DNA from: Rhodocyclaceae bacterium
GTDB taxonomy: Bacteria; Pseudomonadota; Gammaproteobacteria; Burkholderiales; Rhodocyclaceae
DNA length: 37,424 bases
Direction: 5' to 3'
Assembly: GCA_030652245.1 (NCBI GenBank)
Contig: JAUSBB010000169.1
Location: 1-37,424, forward strand
The position numbers and the translations under genes are program-made. The notes beneath the pieces are model-generated. The model saw nothing but the letters and a program-made list of their open reading frames with translations, searched no databases and had not been told where the DNA came from. Shown piece by piece: positions 10,422 through 18,760 of this stretch; within the stretch, counting starts at the first letter, position 1, and each line of letters starts with the position of its first letter.

Positions 10422-13400
10422 GTGAAGCCGCAGCCGGATGTGCCGCAGGATATCCGCCAGCGCCTGGCCGACTGCGTGCATCACCTCGACCATGTGCTGC
10501 CGGGCCAGGCATCGATCCGTGACTTTGTACATCACAACACACTGCACGGTTTTCAACACCTGAAGTTTCCCGATGCGCTGGCTGCCGTCAATCATCTGAC
10601 CGGCGCGACGGCGTGGTTGCCCGAGGACGAGTGCCGCCGCCTTTACGGCGAAGGCCGTATCGATGATGGCGACATCGATGCCGCACTGAATCGGCTTGCG
10701 CCGGGCTGGGGCGTGGCGCTCGACGAAGTATTGGCGACCACGCCGGTGGTGCGTAGCGGCGACGTGCTGCGCGCGGGCTTGATTTACCCACTCGGCGCGA
10801 TTCCGCTTCCCCGGCTCAAGTGGCTGATTGAGGAAAGTCAGGCGCTGAACCGGCTTGCCGACGAAGTGACGCCGACAGCGCGGCAACGACTGCTCGCCAG
10901 CGGGGATGGTGAGGCCCGCAGCGTCTCCGATCTATGGGCAGCCTGCCTCGACGTGCTTGATCTCGACCATGCTTTCGAACATCCCGAAGAGCTACTCGAA
11001 CTTTCCGCCCGCGAAGCAGAGGGCGCTGCCTCCACCGCGGAGGCCCGGCAGCGCTTCGCCGCGCCCGCTGCCGCGCTGTGGGCGGACATCGCCAATAAAG
11101 TCGGTGCTGGCGGGACGGCGGGTGAACTCCTCAAGGCGCTTACCGCTGAAGATGCGCTGGAGCGCGTGCGCCCGCTGTTGCTGCGTCATCTTGGCGCGCA
11201 TCTCGATCAAGGCCTCGCCCCGTGGAACAATCCGGCGCGGCCGCTGGGTTTTTATGCCGCTTGGCGGGCCAGTGCGCAGCACGACATCGTCTGGGAGCTT
11301 GAATCGCTGCCCGAGGCGCGTTCTGAAATCTCACGGTTGCCGGACGACGCGCTCGACTGCGTCATTGCCGCATTGACCCGATTGGGTCTGCCCGAAGCGC
11401 GCTGGCCCGCCTATCTTGAGCGTCTGGCGCTTGAACTGCCGGGCTGGTCGGGCATGTTTCTCTGGCGTCACAACCATCCGGGTTATGCCGGCAGCCAGGA
11501 TGTGCCGGTGGCGATGATGGACTACCTTGCCGTTCGGCTGGCGCTTGAGGGTCTGGTTGCCGCGGATTGTGCGCGGCGCCACTGGGATGTCGAGCTGAAC
11601 CTGACCGCACTCGGTGATTACTTCCATCACCATCCTGCCGAATTGTGGGTGCGTCATGCCGTGCACAGCGGCGAATTGCCGGAGTATCTGCTCGACCTGA
11701 TTGCACCGCACCTGCCCGCCGCCGGCGATGCAGGCCTGCCGCGGGCACCCGGCTTGTGGGTCTGGCTGGCAAAGCTGATCGAAGCCTGGCGCGCGACGCC
11801 GACGGTCGAGCAGCAGGCGAGCCACAGCTTGCCGCGTTCGGTCTGGCCGCTGTTCCGGCTCGTCCAGCATCTGGGGATTTCCGCCAGCGCATTGCGCTCG
11901 CAAGGTCGCGCCGGCGCCGAGGCGCTGCTCGCCTGTCTCACCCGACTCGACGAACAGCAGCGCGGCTTCGTCTGGCTTAACGCCTACGAGCGCCACTACC
12001 GCGAGCAGATTTTTGCCGGCCTGGCCGCCAATCATGGCCGTTGGACCGGCCACGGCGTTGGCAATGGCCCGGCGGCCCAACTGGTGTTTTGCATGGACGA
12101 CCGCGAGGAGGGCATGCGGCGTCATCTCGAAGAAGTGAATCCCCAGCTCGAAACGCTGGGTGGCGCGGCGCACTTCGCCGTGTTCCAGAACTATTATGGC
12201 TTGGACGACCGCGAACCGACACCGTTGTGTCCGGTGGTGCCGGAGGTGATCGTGCCGTCGCACAATGTGCATGAAGTCCCGCGCGCGGGCGCCGAGGCCG
12301 TGGCCGATGCGCATCGCCGGCGCAACCGGCGCCGGCTGCGCTGGCAGGATCGCCTGCATCAGGTGACGCGCACGCGCCTGGTCGGCGGCACGCTGCTCTC
12401 CATGCTGGCCGCGCCACTGGCTTTTGCCGGTACGCTGCTGCGTTCGCTCGCGCCGGGCGAACTCGGTCGCATCAATGCCGCTTTGCGCGGCAGCTTCGAC
12501 CTGCCGGTGGCGACGCGGCTCGACCACAATGCGGCCGCGGATGCCGGCCCGGCGACGCCCGCTGCGCCCAGAAATGGCTTCACCGATGCCGAGCAGGCCG
12601 AGCGCATCGCCGGCTTCCTCGTCAGCCTCGGCCTGACGAAAAACTTTGCGCCGCTGGTGGTCATCATGGGCCATGGCGCCAACAGCCAGAATAATCCACA
12701 TATGGCGGCCTACGACTGCGGCGCCTGTGCTGGCCGCCATTCCGGTCCCAATGCGCGCCTGTTCGCCGCCATGGCGAATCGACCCGAGGTGCGCGGCCTG
12801 ATGCGCGCGCGGGGCATCGACATTCCCGACACGACTTGGTTCCTCGGCGCTGAACACAATACCACCGACGACCTGATCACCTGGTATGACACCGCGGACA
12901 TCGCCGTCCCGCTAGCGCCGACTTTTGAACAGCTCGACCGCGACCTCGCCCTGGCGGTACAAGCCCATGCGCAGGAGCGCTGTCGCCGCCTCTATTCCGC
13001 GCCATTGGGGCTCGACCCGGTCGCCGCCATGCGCCATGTCTGGGCCCGTCGCAACGACTGGTCGCAGGCGCGGCCCGAACTCGGTCACGCGACCAACGCC
13101 TGCGCCTTTTTCGGTCGACGCGCCATGAGTCGCGGCGCTTTCTTCGACCGCCGTTCCTTCCTAATTTCCTACGACCCGACACAAGACCCGGAAGGCAAGG
13201 TGCTCGAACGTCACCTGCTGATCAACGGCGCGGTCGGCGCTGGCATCAGTCTTGAATACTTCTTCTCGACGGTGAACAACGACCAGTTCGGCTGCGGCAG
13301 CAAGATCACCCATAACGTCGCGGGTTACTTCGGCGTCATGCAGGGAGCATCTTCTGACCTGGCGACAGGACTGCCGAAACAGATGATCGAGGTGCACGAG

Positions 13401-13679
13401 GCGATGCGTCTGCTGGTGGTGATTGAGCAGACGCTCGACATCATCACCGCCGTCTACCAGCGCCAGCCGCCGTTGCAGGAGCTGGTCGGCAACGGCTGGG
13501 TGATCGTCGCCGCAAAGGACCCGGCGTCTGGCGCCATCCATCTGTTCGACCCGGCCAGCGGTTGGCAGCCGTGGCAGGGCAATAACGAGGTGAAAACAGT
13601 GAAACAGTCGGTCGACTGGTTCGCGGGCAATCGCGATCCGTTGCCCCCGGTTTTGCTGGAGAGGCCGTTAGCGATATGA
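10422..13679 (+). CDS. dabA: DabA (DUF2309), carbonic-anhydrase-like subunit of an inorganic-carbon accumulation complex
   Basis: A 1085-residue soluble or membrane-peripheral protein. Its predicted zinc site mirrors the beta-carbonic-anhydrase-like site described in Halothiobacillus DabA: C557 and D559 in FCMDDREEG, H751 in MGHGANSQNNPH, and C766 in YDCGACAGRH. The H-to-C spacing of 15 is the same as in that protein. It is longer than the roughly 830-residue Halothiobacillus form, mainly at the N-terminus. DabA captures CO2 and converts it to bicarbonate in an energy-coupled, one-way manner together with a membrane subunit. The GTG start at 10422 has GGAG 6 bases upstream and follows the previous stop by one base; an in-frame TTG at 10377 is less likely. 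The 3' end overlaps the next gene (ATGA). Two dispersed repeats lie in its coding sequence. Confidence 0.93.
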   Translation: MKPQPDVPQDIRQRLADCVHHLDHVLPGQASIRDFVHHNTLHGFQHLKFPDALAAVNHLTGATAWLPEDECRRLYGEGRIDDGDIDAALNRLAPGWGVALDEVLATTPVVRSGDVLRAGLIYPLGAIPLPRLKWLIEESQALNRLADEVTPTARQRLLASGDGEARSVSDLWAACLDVLDLDHAFEHPEELLELSAREAEGAASTAEARQRFAAPAAALWADIANKVGAGGTAGELLKALTAEDALERVRPLLLRHLGAHLDQGLAPWNNPARPLGFYAAWRASAQHDIVWELESLPEARSEISRLPDDALDCVIAALTRLGLPEARWPAYLERLALELPGWSGMFLWRHNHPGYAGSQDVPVAMMDYLAVRLALEGLVAADCARRHWDVELNLTALGDYFHHHPAELWVRHAVHSGELPEYLLDLIAPHLPAAGDAGLPRAPGLWVWLAKLIEAWRATPTVEQQASHSLPRSVWPLFRLVQHLGISASALRSQGRAGAEALLACLTRLDEQQRGFVWLNAYERHYREQIFAGLAANHGRWTGHGVGNGPAAQLVFCMDDREEGMRRHLEEVNPQLETLGGAAHFAVFQNYYGLDDREPTPLCPVVPEVIVPSHNVHEVPRAGAEAVADAHRRRNRRRLRWQDRLHQVTRTRLVGGTLLSMLAAPLAFAGTLLRSLAPGELGRINAALRGSFDLPVATRLDHNAAADAGPATPAAPRNGFTDAEQAERIAGFLVSLGLTKNFAPLVVIMGHGANSQNNPHMAAYDCGACAGRHSGPNARLFAAMANRPEVRGLMRARGIDIPDTTWFLGAEHNTTDDLITWYDTADIAVPLAPTFEQLDRDLALAVQAHAQERCRRLYSAPLGLDPVAAMRHVWARRNDWSQARPELGHATNACAFFGRRAMSRGAFFDRRSFLISYDPTQDPEGKVLERHLLINGAVGAGISLEYFFSTVNNDQFGCGSKITHNVAGYFGVMQGASSDLATGLPKQMIEVHEAMRLLVVIEQTLDIITAVYQRQPPLQELVGNGWVIVAAKDPASGAIHLFDPASGWQPWQGNNEVKTVKQSVDWFAGNRDPLPPVLLERPLAI
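11097..11120 (-). repeat. Dispersed 24-bp repeat, copy E (inside dabA)
   Basis: Reads AAAGTCGGTGCTGGCGGGAC then GGCG on the plus strand, one mismatch from the intergenic copies. It begins on a codon boundary of dabA and encodes residues 226-233 (KVGAGGTA). Confidence 0.7.
12902..12925 (+). repeat. Dispersed 24-bp repeat, copy F (inside dabA)
   Basis: CGCC then GTCCCGCTAGCGCCGACTTT, one mismatch from the intergenic copies. It lies in frame in dabA, encoding residues about 828-835 (AVPLAPTF), in the opposite orientation to copy E. Confidence 0.7.
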
Positions 13680-15217
13680 ACTGCACCTTCATCCTCGTCA
13701 TGCTGATTCCCCTGTTCCCGTTGCTGGCGGCCGGTGGCATTGCGGCCTACATCCTTTCCGGGCAGGCGCAAGGCGACGCGGGCGAGGCGCCCACGGCGTG
13801 GCTCGCCGAAGCCGCGACCTGGTTCGCGCTGCTTGGTTTACTCAGCCTCGACGCGCTGGCGTGGTACGCGGGTGCGCCCGGCCACGTCGCCATTGGCACA
13901 TGGTTCGCCAGCGGCGCGTTCATCCTGCCGATCTCCTTCACCCTCGATGGCCTTTCCCTGGCGTACGCCACGCTGGTGGCGCTGATTGGCGTGGTGACAC
14001 TGCGTTTCTCGCGCCACTACCTGCACCGCGAACCGGGTTTCCATCGCTTCTTCATCTTCATGTGCTTGTTCCTCGCCGGCATGCTGCTGATCGTGCTCTC
14101 CGGCAATGCCGTGCTGACCTTCGTCGGCTGGGAGTTCGCGGGCATCAGCTCCTATCTGCTGATCGGCTACGCTTACGACCGGCCGGTGGCCACGGGCAAT
14201 GCGCTGTGGGCTTTCATTACCAACCGCATCGGCGATGCTGGTTTCATTCTCGGCATCAGCCTCGCCGTCGGGTGGCTGGGCACAGTCGAATGGTCGGGTC
14301 TGGCTGCCTGGGCCACCGCCGGCGGCGGCAGCTTCGACAAGATCACGGCGCGGTTGGTGCTGTTTGGTTTTCTCCTCGCTGCCGTAATCAAGTCGGCGCA
14401 GCTGCCTTTCGGCGCGTGGATTGCCCGTGCCCTCGAAGGGCCGACGCCATCCTCGGCGATCTTCTACGGTGCGGTGATGGTGCATGCCGGCGTCTATTTG
14501 GTGATCCGCCTCGAGCCGGTATTGCTGCAGGTGCCGGATGTGTTGATTGCGCTCGCTGTCGTTGGCGCGCTGACCGCTCTTTATGGCTGGCTGGTGGGGC
14601 TTGTGCAGACCGACGTCAAGTCTTCGCTAATTTTTGCCACGACGACCCAAGTTGGGCTGATGTTCCTCGCCTGCGGCCTCGGTTGGTTCGAAGTCGCCGC
14701 CTGGCATATGGGGTTGCACACGCTCTGGCGCGCCTATCAGTTTCTGTTGGCGCCGTCCTATATGCACCTGGTCAACGCAAAAGCCAGACCGGCACCGGCC
14801 TGGTTGGCTGGCCGGCAGTGGCTATATACAGCCGCCCTGCAACGCTTCTGGCTCGACCAGTTGGCGGCGAGTACGCTGATTCGTCCGGCGCACGCGATCG
14901 GTCGGGACATGCGCGACTTCGACGATAACGTGCTCGCGCACCTTGTCGGTATGCCGACACGGCGGCGCGCTGGCGAGGAACGCGTGGCCGGCGTGGATGC
15001 GGTGATCCGCGGCCACGGGCTGGCTGGCGCCTTCCTCGTCTGGGTCGCCGAGCGTCTGCACCGCTTCGAATCGCGCCTCGTCATGCGGCAGGGTAATGGC
15101 CCGGTGGCGCGCGCGCTGCGTCGCGTCGGCGACTATCTGCTGGTCTTCGAGGCCATGCTCGAGCGGCCGCGCTATCTGGTCCTGGTCGTCGTGGCGACTT
15201 TCGTCATCATCTTATGA
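13676..15217 (+). CDS. NuoL/DabB-like membrane subunit
   Basis: A 513-residue membrane protein of the NuoL branch of the antiporter-like family. It has an N-terminal region with the DGLSLAYA motif typical of the NuoL extension, E153 in VGWEFAGISSYLLIG, K239 in AVIKSAQLPFGAW and H270 in MVHAGVYL, matching the proton-path residues of NuoL. It is shorter than true NuoL (about 610) and has lost most of the C-terminal half of the channel. From about residue 370 it is a mostly soluble, charged tail ending in one membrane helix. This shape and the ATGA overlaps with dabA upstream and the next gene downstream make it the best candidate for DabB. The symbol is withheld because four related subunits are present. 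Confidence 0.82.
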   Translation: MNCTFILVMLIPLFPLLAAGGIAAYILSGQAQGDAGEAPTAWLAEAATWFALLGLLSLDALAWYAGAPGHVAIGTWFASGAFILPISFTLDGLSLAYATLVALIGVVTLRFSRHYLHREPGFHRFFIFMCLFLAGMLLIVLSGNAVLTFVGWEFAGISSYLLIGYAYDRPVATGNALWAFITNRIGDAGFILGISLAVGWLGTVEWSGLAAWATAGGGSFDKITARLVLFGFLLAAVIKSAQLPFGAWIARALEGPTPSSAIFYGAVMVHAGVYLVIRLEPVLLQVPDVLIALAVVGALTALYGWLVGLVQTDVKSSLIFATTTQVGLMFLACGLGWFEVAAWHMGLHTLWRAYQFLLAPSYMHLVNAKARPAPAWLAGRQWLYTAALQRFWLDQLAASTLIRPAHAIGRDMRDFDDNVLAHLVGMPTRRRAGEERVAGVDAVIRGHGLAGAFLVWVAERLHRFESRLVMRQGNGPVARALRRVGDYLLVFEAMLERPRYLVLVVVATFVIIL

Positions 15218-16722
15218 CCGAGATTCTCTGGACCCAGCAGGCCAACTGGCCGATTCTCGCGCTGCTGCAGTTGCTGCCGCTGGTCGGCGCGGTCGCCGTT
15301 TTCGCGCTGGGCGAGCGGGCAGTCGCCGTGGCGCTGGGGCGCGTCGTCGCGCTGGCGGAGCTGTGGCTTGGCTTCGTGCTCTACCAGCACATCGACGCAA
15401 CTTCGCCGGCGCTGCAACTGGCAGAGCGCATCCATGGGTCATGGGGGCTCGGCTACCATGCCGCCGCCGACGGCGTCACGGTCCTGTTCGTGCTGCTGGC
15501 GGCGCTGATCGCCGTGTTGATGACGCTGTACGGCCTGGTGCGCGGCCTGGCTCAGCCTGGCCGGCTGCTGGCGTTGATCCTGCTGGCCGAGGCGGCGCTG
15601 ATGACCCTGCTGCTCACGATGAACCTTCTGTGGTTCGCCCTGTTCTCGGTCATCGAACTGGCCGTGGCCGGCCATCTGATTGGCCACTGGTCGACCTCGA
15701 CCGAGGGAAACCGCCTGCTGGCGATGACCCGCTTCCTGCAATTCCAGGGGGTCGGCGTTCTGCTCATGGTGGGCGGCATGATCATCCTCGCCTGGGACCA
15801 TGCCAACGTTACCGGCTTATGGAGCTTCGATCTCATCGACCTCATTCAGGCGCCGGCGCAGGGCCGCTTCCAGACGGCCGCTTTCTTCCTGCTGTTCTAT
15901 GGCCTGGCTGTGCGCACCCCGCTGTTCCCGCTGCACGGCTGGCTGCCTCACGTCGCCCATCGCGGCATGGTCGCCATCGCTCCTGCGCTGCTGCTGGGCG
16001 TCAAGGTCGGCATCTACGGCATGCTGCGCTTCCTGTTGCCGCTGACCGGGGAGGCCGTACTGGTGTGGCAGAACTTCATCATCGCCTTCGCCATGGCCGG
16101 CGTCTTTTATGCCGCGACCCTCGCCTTTCTGCAGACCAACCTGCGACGGCTCTTGTCCTTTGCCGTGGTCAGCCACACCGGGCTCATCGTGATCGGTTTG
16201 TTTACTTTGCACCCGCTGGGCCTGACCGGCGCCGTGCTGCTGTCGGTCAACTTCGGGCTGGCCGTAACGGTGATGTTGTTCATGGTCGGCTTCGTCTTCC
16301 GCCGCACGCGCTCGACTGACCTAGTCAAGCTTGGCGGCCTGTTCGAGCGCATTCCTTTCATTGCATTCTGTTTTCTCGCCGGTGGTTTTTCCATTGTCGG
16401 CATGCCCGGTACGCCAGGCTTCGATGCCGTCCATTTCGTGCTTGAGGCGTCAATGGAGCGCTTTGGCGCCTTGCCGACCGTCGCGGCGGCGCTAGGCAAC
16501 GTCCTTACCGCGGGCTTCCTGCTCTGGGCCTTTCAGAAAGCCTTTCTCGCGCCCCGGCCTGAAGGTGAGGTATCCGCCATCGAACGCACCCTGCCCATGG
16601 AATACCTGGTCGGCGGGATTGTAGTCGCCGTGCTGTTGTTGACCGGTTTTTACTTCGAGCCCTGGCTCAACCTGATCGAGCCCGCGCTCAACACACTTGC
16701 TTTGAGATTTGCTCATGGCTAG
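15214..16722 (+). CDS. Divergent NuoM-like subunit with altered proton-path residues
   Basis: A 502-residue, about 14-helix protein of the complex I antiporter-like family, recognised by FPLHGWLPHVA (about residues 238-248) and LQTNLRRLLSFAVVSHTGL. E148 and K264 (LLGVKVG) are kept. The first channel lysine is replaced by R234 (LAVRTPLFPLHG), and the glutamate expected in the GFxAE motif is V406 (TPGFDAV). It may therefore be a structural or modified-pump subunit. It starts at ATG 15214, overlapping the preceding stop by 4 bases, and its own stop overlaps the next ATG by 8 bases, so it is firmly part of the operon. Confidence 0.82.
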   Translation: MTEILWTQQANWPILALLQLLPLVGAVAVFALGERAVAVALGRVVALAELWLGFVLYQHIDATSPALQLAERIHGSWGLGYHAAADGVTVLFVLLAALIAVLMTLYGLVRGLAQPGRLLALILLAEAALMTLLLTMNLLWFALFSVIELAVAGHLIGHWSTSTEGNRLLAMTRFLQFQGVGVLLMVGGMIILAWDHANVTGLWSFDLIDLIQAPAQGRFQTAAFFLLFYGLAVRTPLFPLHGWLPHVAHRGMVAIAPALLLGVKVGIYGMLRFLLPLTGEAVLVWQNFIIAFAMAGVFYAATLAFLQTNLRRLLSFAVVSHTGLIVIGLFTLHPLGLTGAVLLSVNFGLAVTVMLFMVGFVFRRTRSTDLVKLGGLFERIPFIAFCFLAGGFSIVGMPGTPGFDAVHFVLEASMERFGALPTVAAALGNVLTAGFLLWAFQKAFLAPRPEGEVSAIERTLPMEYLVGGIVVAVLLLTGFYFEPWLNLIEPALNTLALRFAHG

Positions 16723-18187
16723 CTTCCCGCTGCTTTCCTTGCTGTTCCTGACCTTACCGGGTGGCGCCTTGCTTGCCTGGCTACTGCCGCGTCCGGAATG
16801 GGCGCGCGGCATCGCACTCGCCACGGCGCTGATCGACCTGGTCGTGGTGTTGGCGGCGGTATTCCTCTTTGATCCGCAACAACCGGGTTTCCAACTGGTC
16901 GAGAAGTACGACTGGATTCCCAGTCTCAATGTTCACTACCTGGTCGGCGTCGACGGCATTTCCATCCTTTTCCTGCCCGCAGCGGTGCTGTTGTTCATCG
17001 GCGTCATCCTCGCCTCGTGGAATAGCGTGCACACCCTGCCGCGTCTCTATTACAGTTTGCTGATGCTGCTGGAAACGGCGACCTTGGGCGTCTTTTGCGC
17101 GCTCGACTCGATGCTGTTCTTCCTCTTCTGGGAATTCACCCTGATTCCGTTGTATTTCCTGGTGAGTCTCTGGGGCGTCGGCGCCAACCGCCGCCATGCC
17201 GCGATGAAATACACGCTGGTGATGCTGGCCGGCGGCGTGCCGCTGTTGTTCGGCTTCATCATCCTCGCCTTCAGCGCGGCGGCCGGCGGTGGCCCGTTGG
17301 TGTTCGATTTGCCAACGCTGCTGGCGACTCCATTGCCCAGCGGCACACAATATCTCGTGTTCTTGCTGCTGCTGGTCGGTTTCGGCGTCAAGGTGCCCGT
17401 GTTCCCGCTGCATACCTGGCTGCCGCTGATTGCCATGGAAGGGCCGGCCGCGGTGGCCGCGCTCCTGACCGGCATGAAACTCGGGGTGTACGGCCTGATC
17501 CGTTTCGCCGTGCCGCTGGCGCCGACCGCCGCACAGGATCTGCACTGGCTTCTGGCGGGCCTCGGCGTGGTGGCGATCCTTTACGGCGCCTTCGCCGCGC
17601 TGGCGCAGACCAATCTCCGGCGCATGCTCGCCTACGCCAGCCTCTCCCACGTCGGTCTCGTTGTGCTGGGGCTGGCTTCCTTCAATCTGCAGGGTCTGCA
17701 GGGCGCGTTGCTGCAACTGCTCAATTTCGCCATCGTCGCCGGCGGGCTCTTCCTCCTCGCCAGCCATTTGCATCACCGGACCGGATCGACCGACATCGCC
17801 AACCTGGGTGGCGCCGCACGCAGCATGCCACTGCTGGCGAGTTTCTTTCTGCTTTACGGATTGGCCGGCATGGGCCTGCCGGGTACCTCGGGCTTCCCCG
17901 CGGAGCTTTTGATCCTGATGTCGACCTTCCAGAATCACGCCGGGGCGGGGCTGGCCGCGCTTGTCGGCATGGTGGTCGGGGCCGCCTATTTCCTGGGCAT
18001 CTATCGGCGCGCCTTCTTCGGCCCGGTTACCCGGCCGGAAGTGATGCAGGCCGATGACCTGCGCCCGCGCGAGTTCTGGCTGGCGCTGAGTTTCGCTCTG
18101 TTGATAATTTTCTTCGGGTTTTTCCCGGCACTGCTCCTCGACCTGATGGAACCCACAGCCGAGGCTTGGCTTAAGCGACTGGGTTGA
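16715..18187 (+). CDS. NuoM-like proton-channel subunit, last gene of the DAB operon
   Basis: A 490-residue, about 14-helix NuoM-family protein. The functional residues E140 (FWEFTLIP), K226 (GVKVPVFPLHTWLP), K255 (GMKLGVYG) and E397 (FPAELL) are all in place, so it should be able to conduct protons. The start ATG 16715 is preferred over a TTG 6 bases upstream. It overlaps the preceding stop by 8 bases. The stop lies only 3 bases from the stop of a convergent small gene, with no terminator between them. With the three related genes upstream and dabA it forms an unusually rich energy-coupling module. Confidence 0.85.
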   Translation: MASFPLLSLLFLTLPGGALLAWLLPRPEWARGIALATALIDLVVVLAAVFLFDPQQPGFQLVEKYDWIPSLNVHYLVGVDGISILFLPAAVLLFIGVILASWNSVHTLPRLYYSLLMLLETATLGVFCALDSMLFFLFWEFTLIPLYFLVSLWGVGANRRHAAMKYTLVMLAGGVPLLFGFIILAFSAAAGGGPLVFDLPTLLATPLPSGTQYLVFLLLLVGFGVKVPVFPLHTWLPLIAMEGPAAVAALLTGMKLGVYGLIRFAVPLAPTAAQDLHWLLAGLGVVAILYGAFAALAQTNLRRMLAYASLSHVGLVVLGLASFNLQGLQGALLQLLNFAIVAGGLFLLASHLHHRTGSTDIANLGGAARSMPLLASFFLLYGLAGMGLPGTSGFPAELLILMSTFQNHAGAGLAALVGMVVGAAYFLGIYRRAFFGPVTRPEVMQADDLRPREFWLALSFALLIIFFGFFPALLLDLMEPTAEAWLKRLG

Positions 18188-18190
18188 TTC

Positions 18191-18535
18191 CTACCCTGCG
18201 GCGTGGATCATTTTTTCGCCAAACAAGTCGTAGTAGCGGTGCGCTAATGCTTTGCGGGGTTGCCGGCGCTCCGTCTTAACCGCGAGGTCCAGTTGGGTGT
18301 AGATGTTGCCATGCAGCAGGTGGGCCGCGCGCCGGGCTGACAGGAGTTCGCCCGCTGTCGGGGTGGCAAGCTGCGCAATGCTGTGTATACGGTCCGTTTT
18401 GGCTCCGTTATCCATTCCGGAGTACAAATTTCCATACAGTATGTGGGCCTTGCGCCGGGCTGAGAGAAACTCGCCAGACTCGTCGGCGGCAAGGCGTGCG
18501 ATGGCGTCCATAAATGATTTCAGAAAAGTTTTCAT
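18191..18535 (-). CDS. Small unknown protein with two internal 29-residue repeats
   Basis: I do not recognise this 114-residue protein. Residues 21-49 and 62-90 are repeats sharing 17 of 29 positions, built on GExLSARRxAHxLxGNxY and ending KT(D/E)R, spaced 41 residues apart. The N-terminus (MKTFLKSFMDAIARL) is an amphipathic helix. There is no signal peptide or clear membrane span. It is basic and probably helical. ATG 18535 is chosen because GAGGA lies 7 bases upstream; the frame is open to 18592. It lies downstream of the carbonic-anhydrase-like gene on the same strand, separated by a terminator-like hairpin, and converges on the DAB operon. A link to carbon uptake is only positional. Confidence 0.7.
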   Translation of the reverse strand: MKTFLKSFMDAIARLAADESGEFLSARRKAHILYGNLYSGMDNGAKTDRIHSIAQLATPTAGELLSARRAAHLLHGNIYTQLDLAVKTERRQPRKALAHRYYDLFGEKMIHAAG

Positions 18536-18611
18536 TGGGCAGTCCTCGGTGAATGTGTACGTTGATAAACGCACAAAGTGTGCCACTGCCAAATGATTGT
18601 GTAACGGGATG

Positions 18612-18651
18612 ATTAAAAAGAGAAATGACGCCGCAGCGTCATTTACTCTTT
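18612..18651 (-). terminator. Hairpin terminator downstream of the carbonic-anhydrase-like gene
   Basis: AAATGACGC (18623-18631), loop CGCA and GCGTCATTT (18636-18644), extended by AAAGAG/CTCTTT with one bulged base. On the minus strand the stem is followed by a short T run, about 110 bases after the carbonic-anhydrase-like stop. Confidence 0.65.
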
Positions 18652-18704
18652 GTGTTGCTTAATGCAGCCAAGCAAGGCCTGAAAATAGTAACTTTATGAT
18701 TAAT

Positions 18705-18720
18705 AACATACATGTATGTT
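18705..18720. promoter_or_regulatory. Perfect 16-bp palindrome, possible operator
   Basis: AACATACATGTATGTT is an uninterrupted dyad in an AT-rich patch between the carbonic-anhydrase-like gene and the small repeat-protein gene. It is upstream of the small gene on its own strand, so it could be that gene's operator. No regulator can be named. Confidence 0.4.
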
Positions 18721-18760
18721 GCTGCGGCTGACTTGTTGTGTTGCGAACTGCATCGATGTT

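Noticed and set aside
11331-12857. 508-codon minus-strand frame opposite dabA
   Set aside because: Covers the conserved DabA zinc-site coding region in antisense; composition is arginine/glycine/histidine-rich as in other shadows.
8957-18187. Respiratory complex I or Mrp antiporter operon
   Set aside because: Only NuoL/M-like subunits are present, with no nuoA-K and no mnhC/E/F/G, and dabA lies inside the operon.
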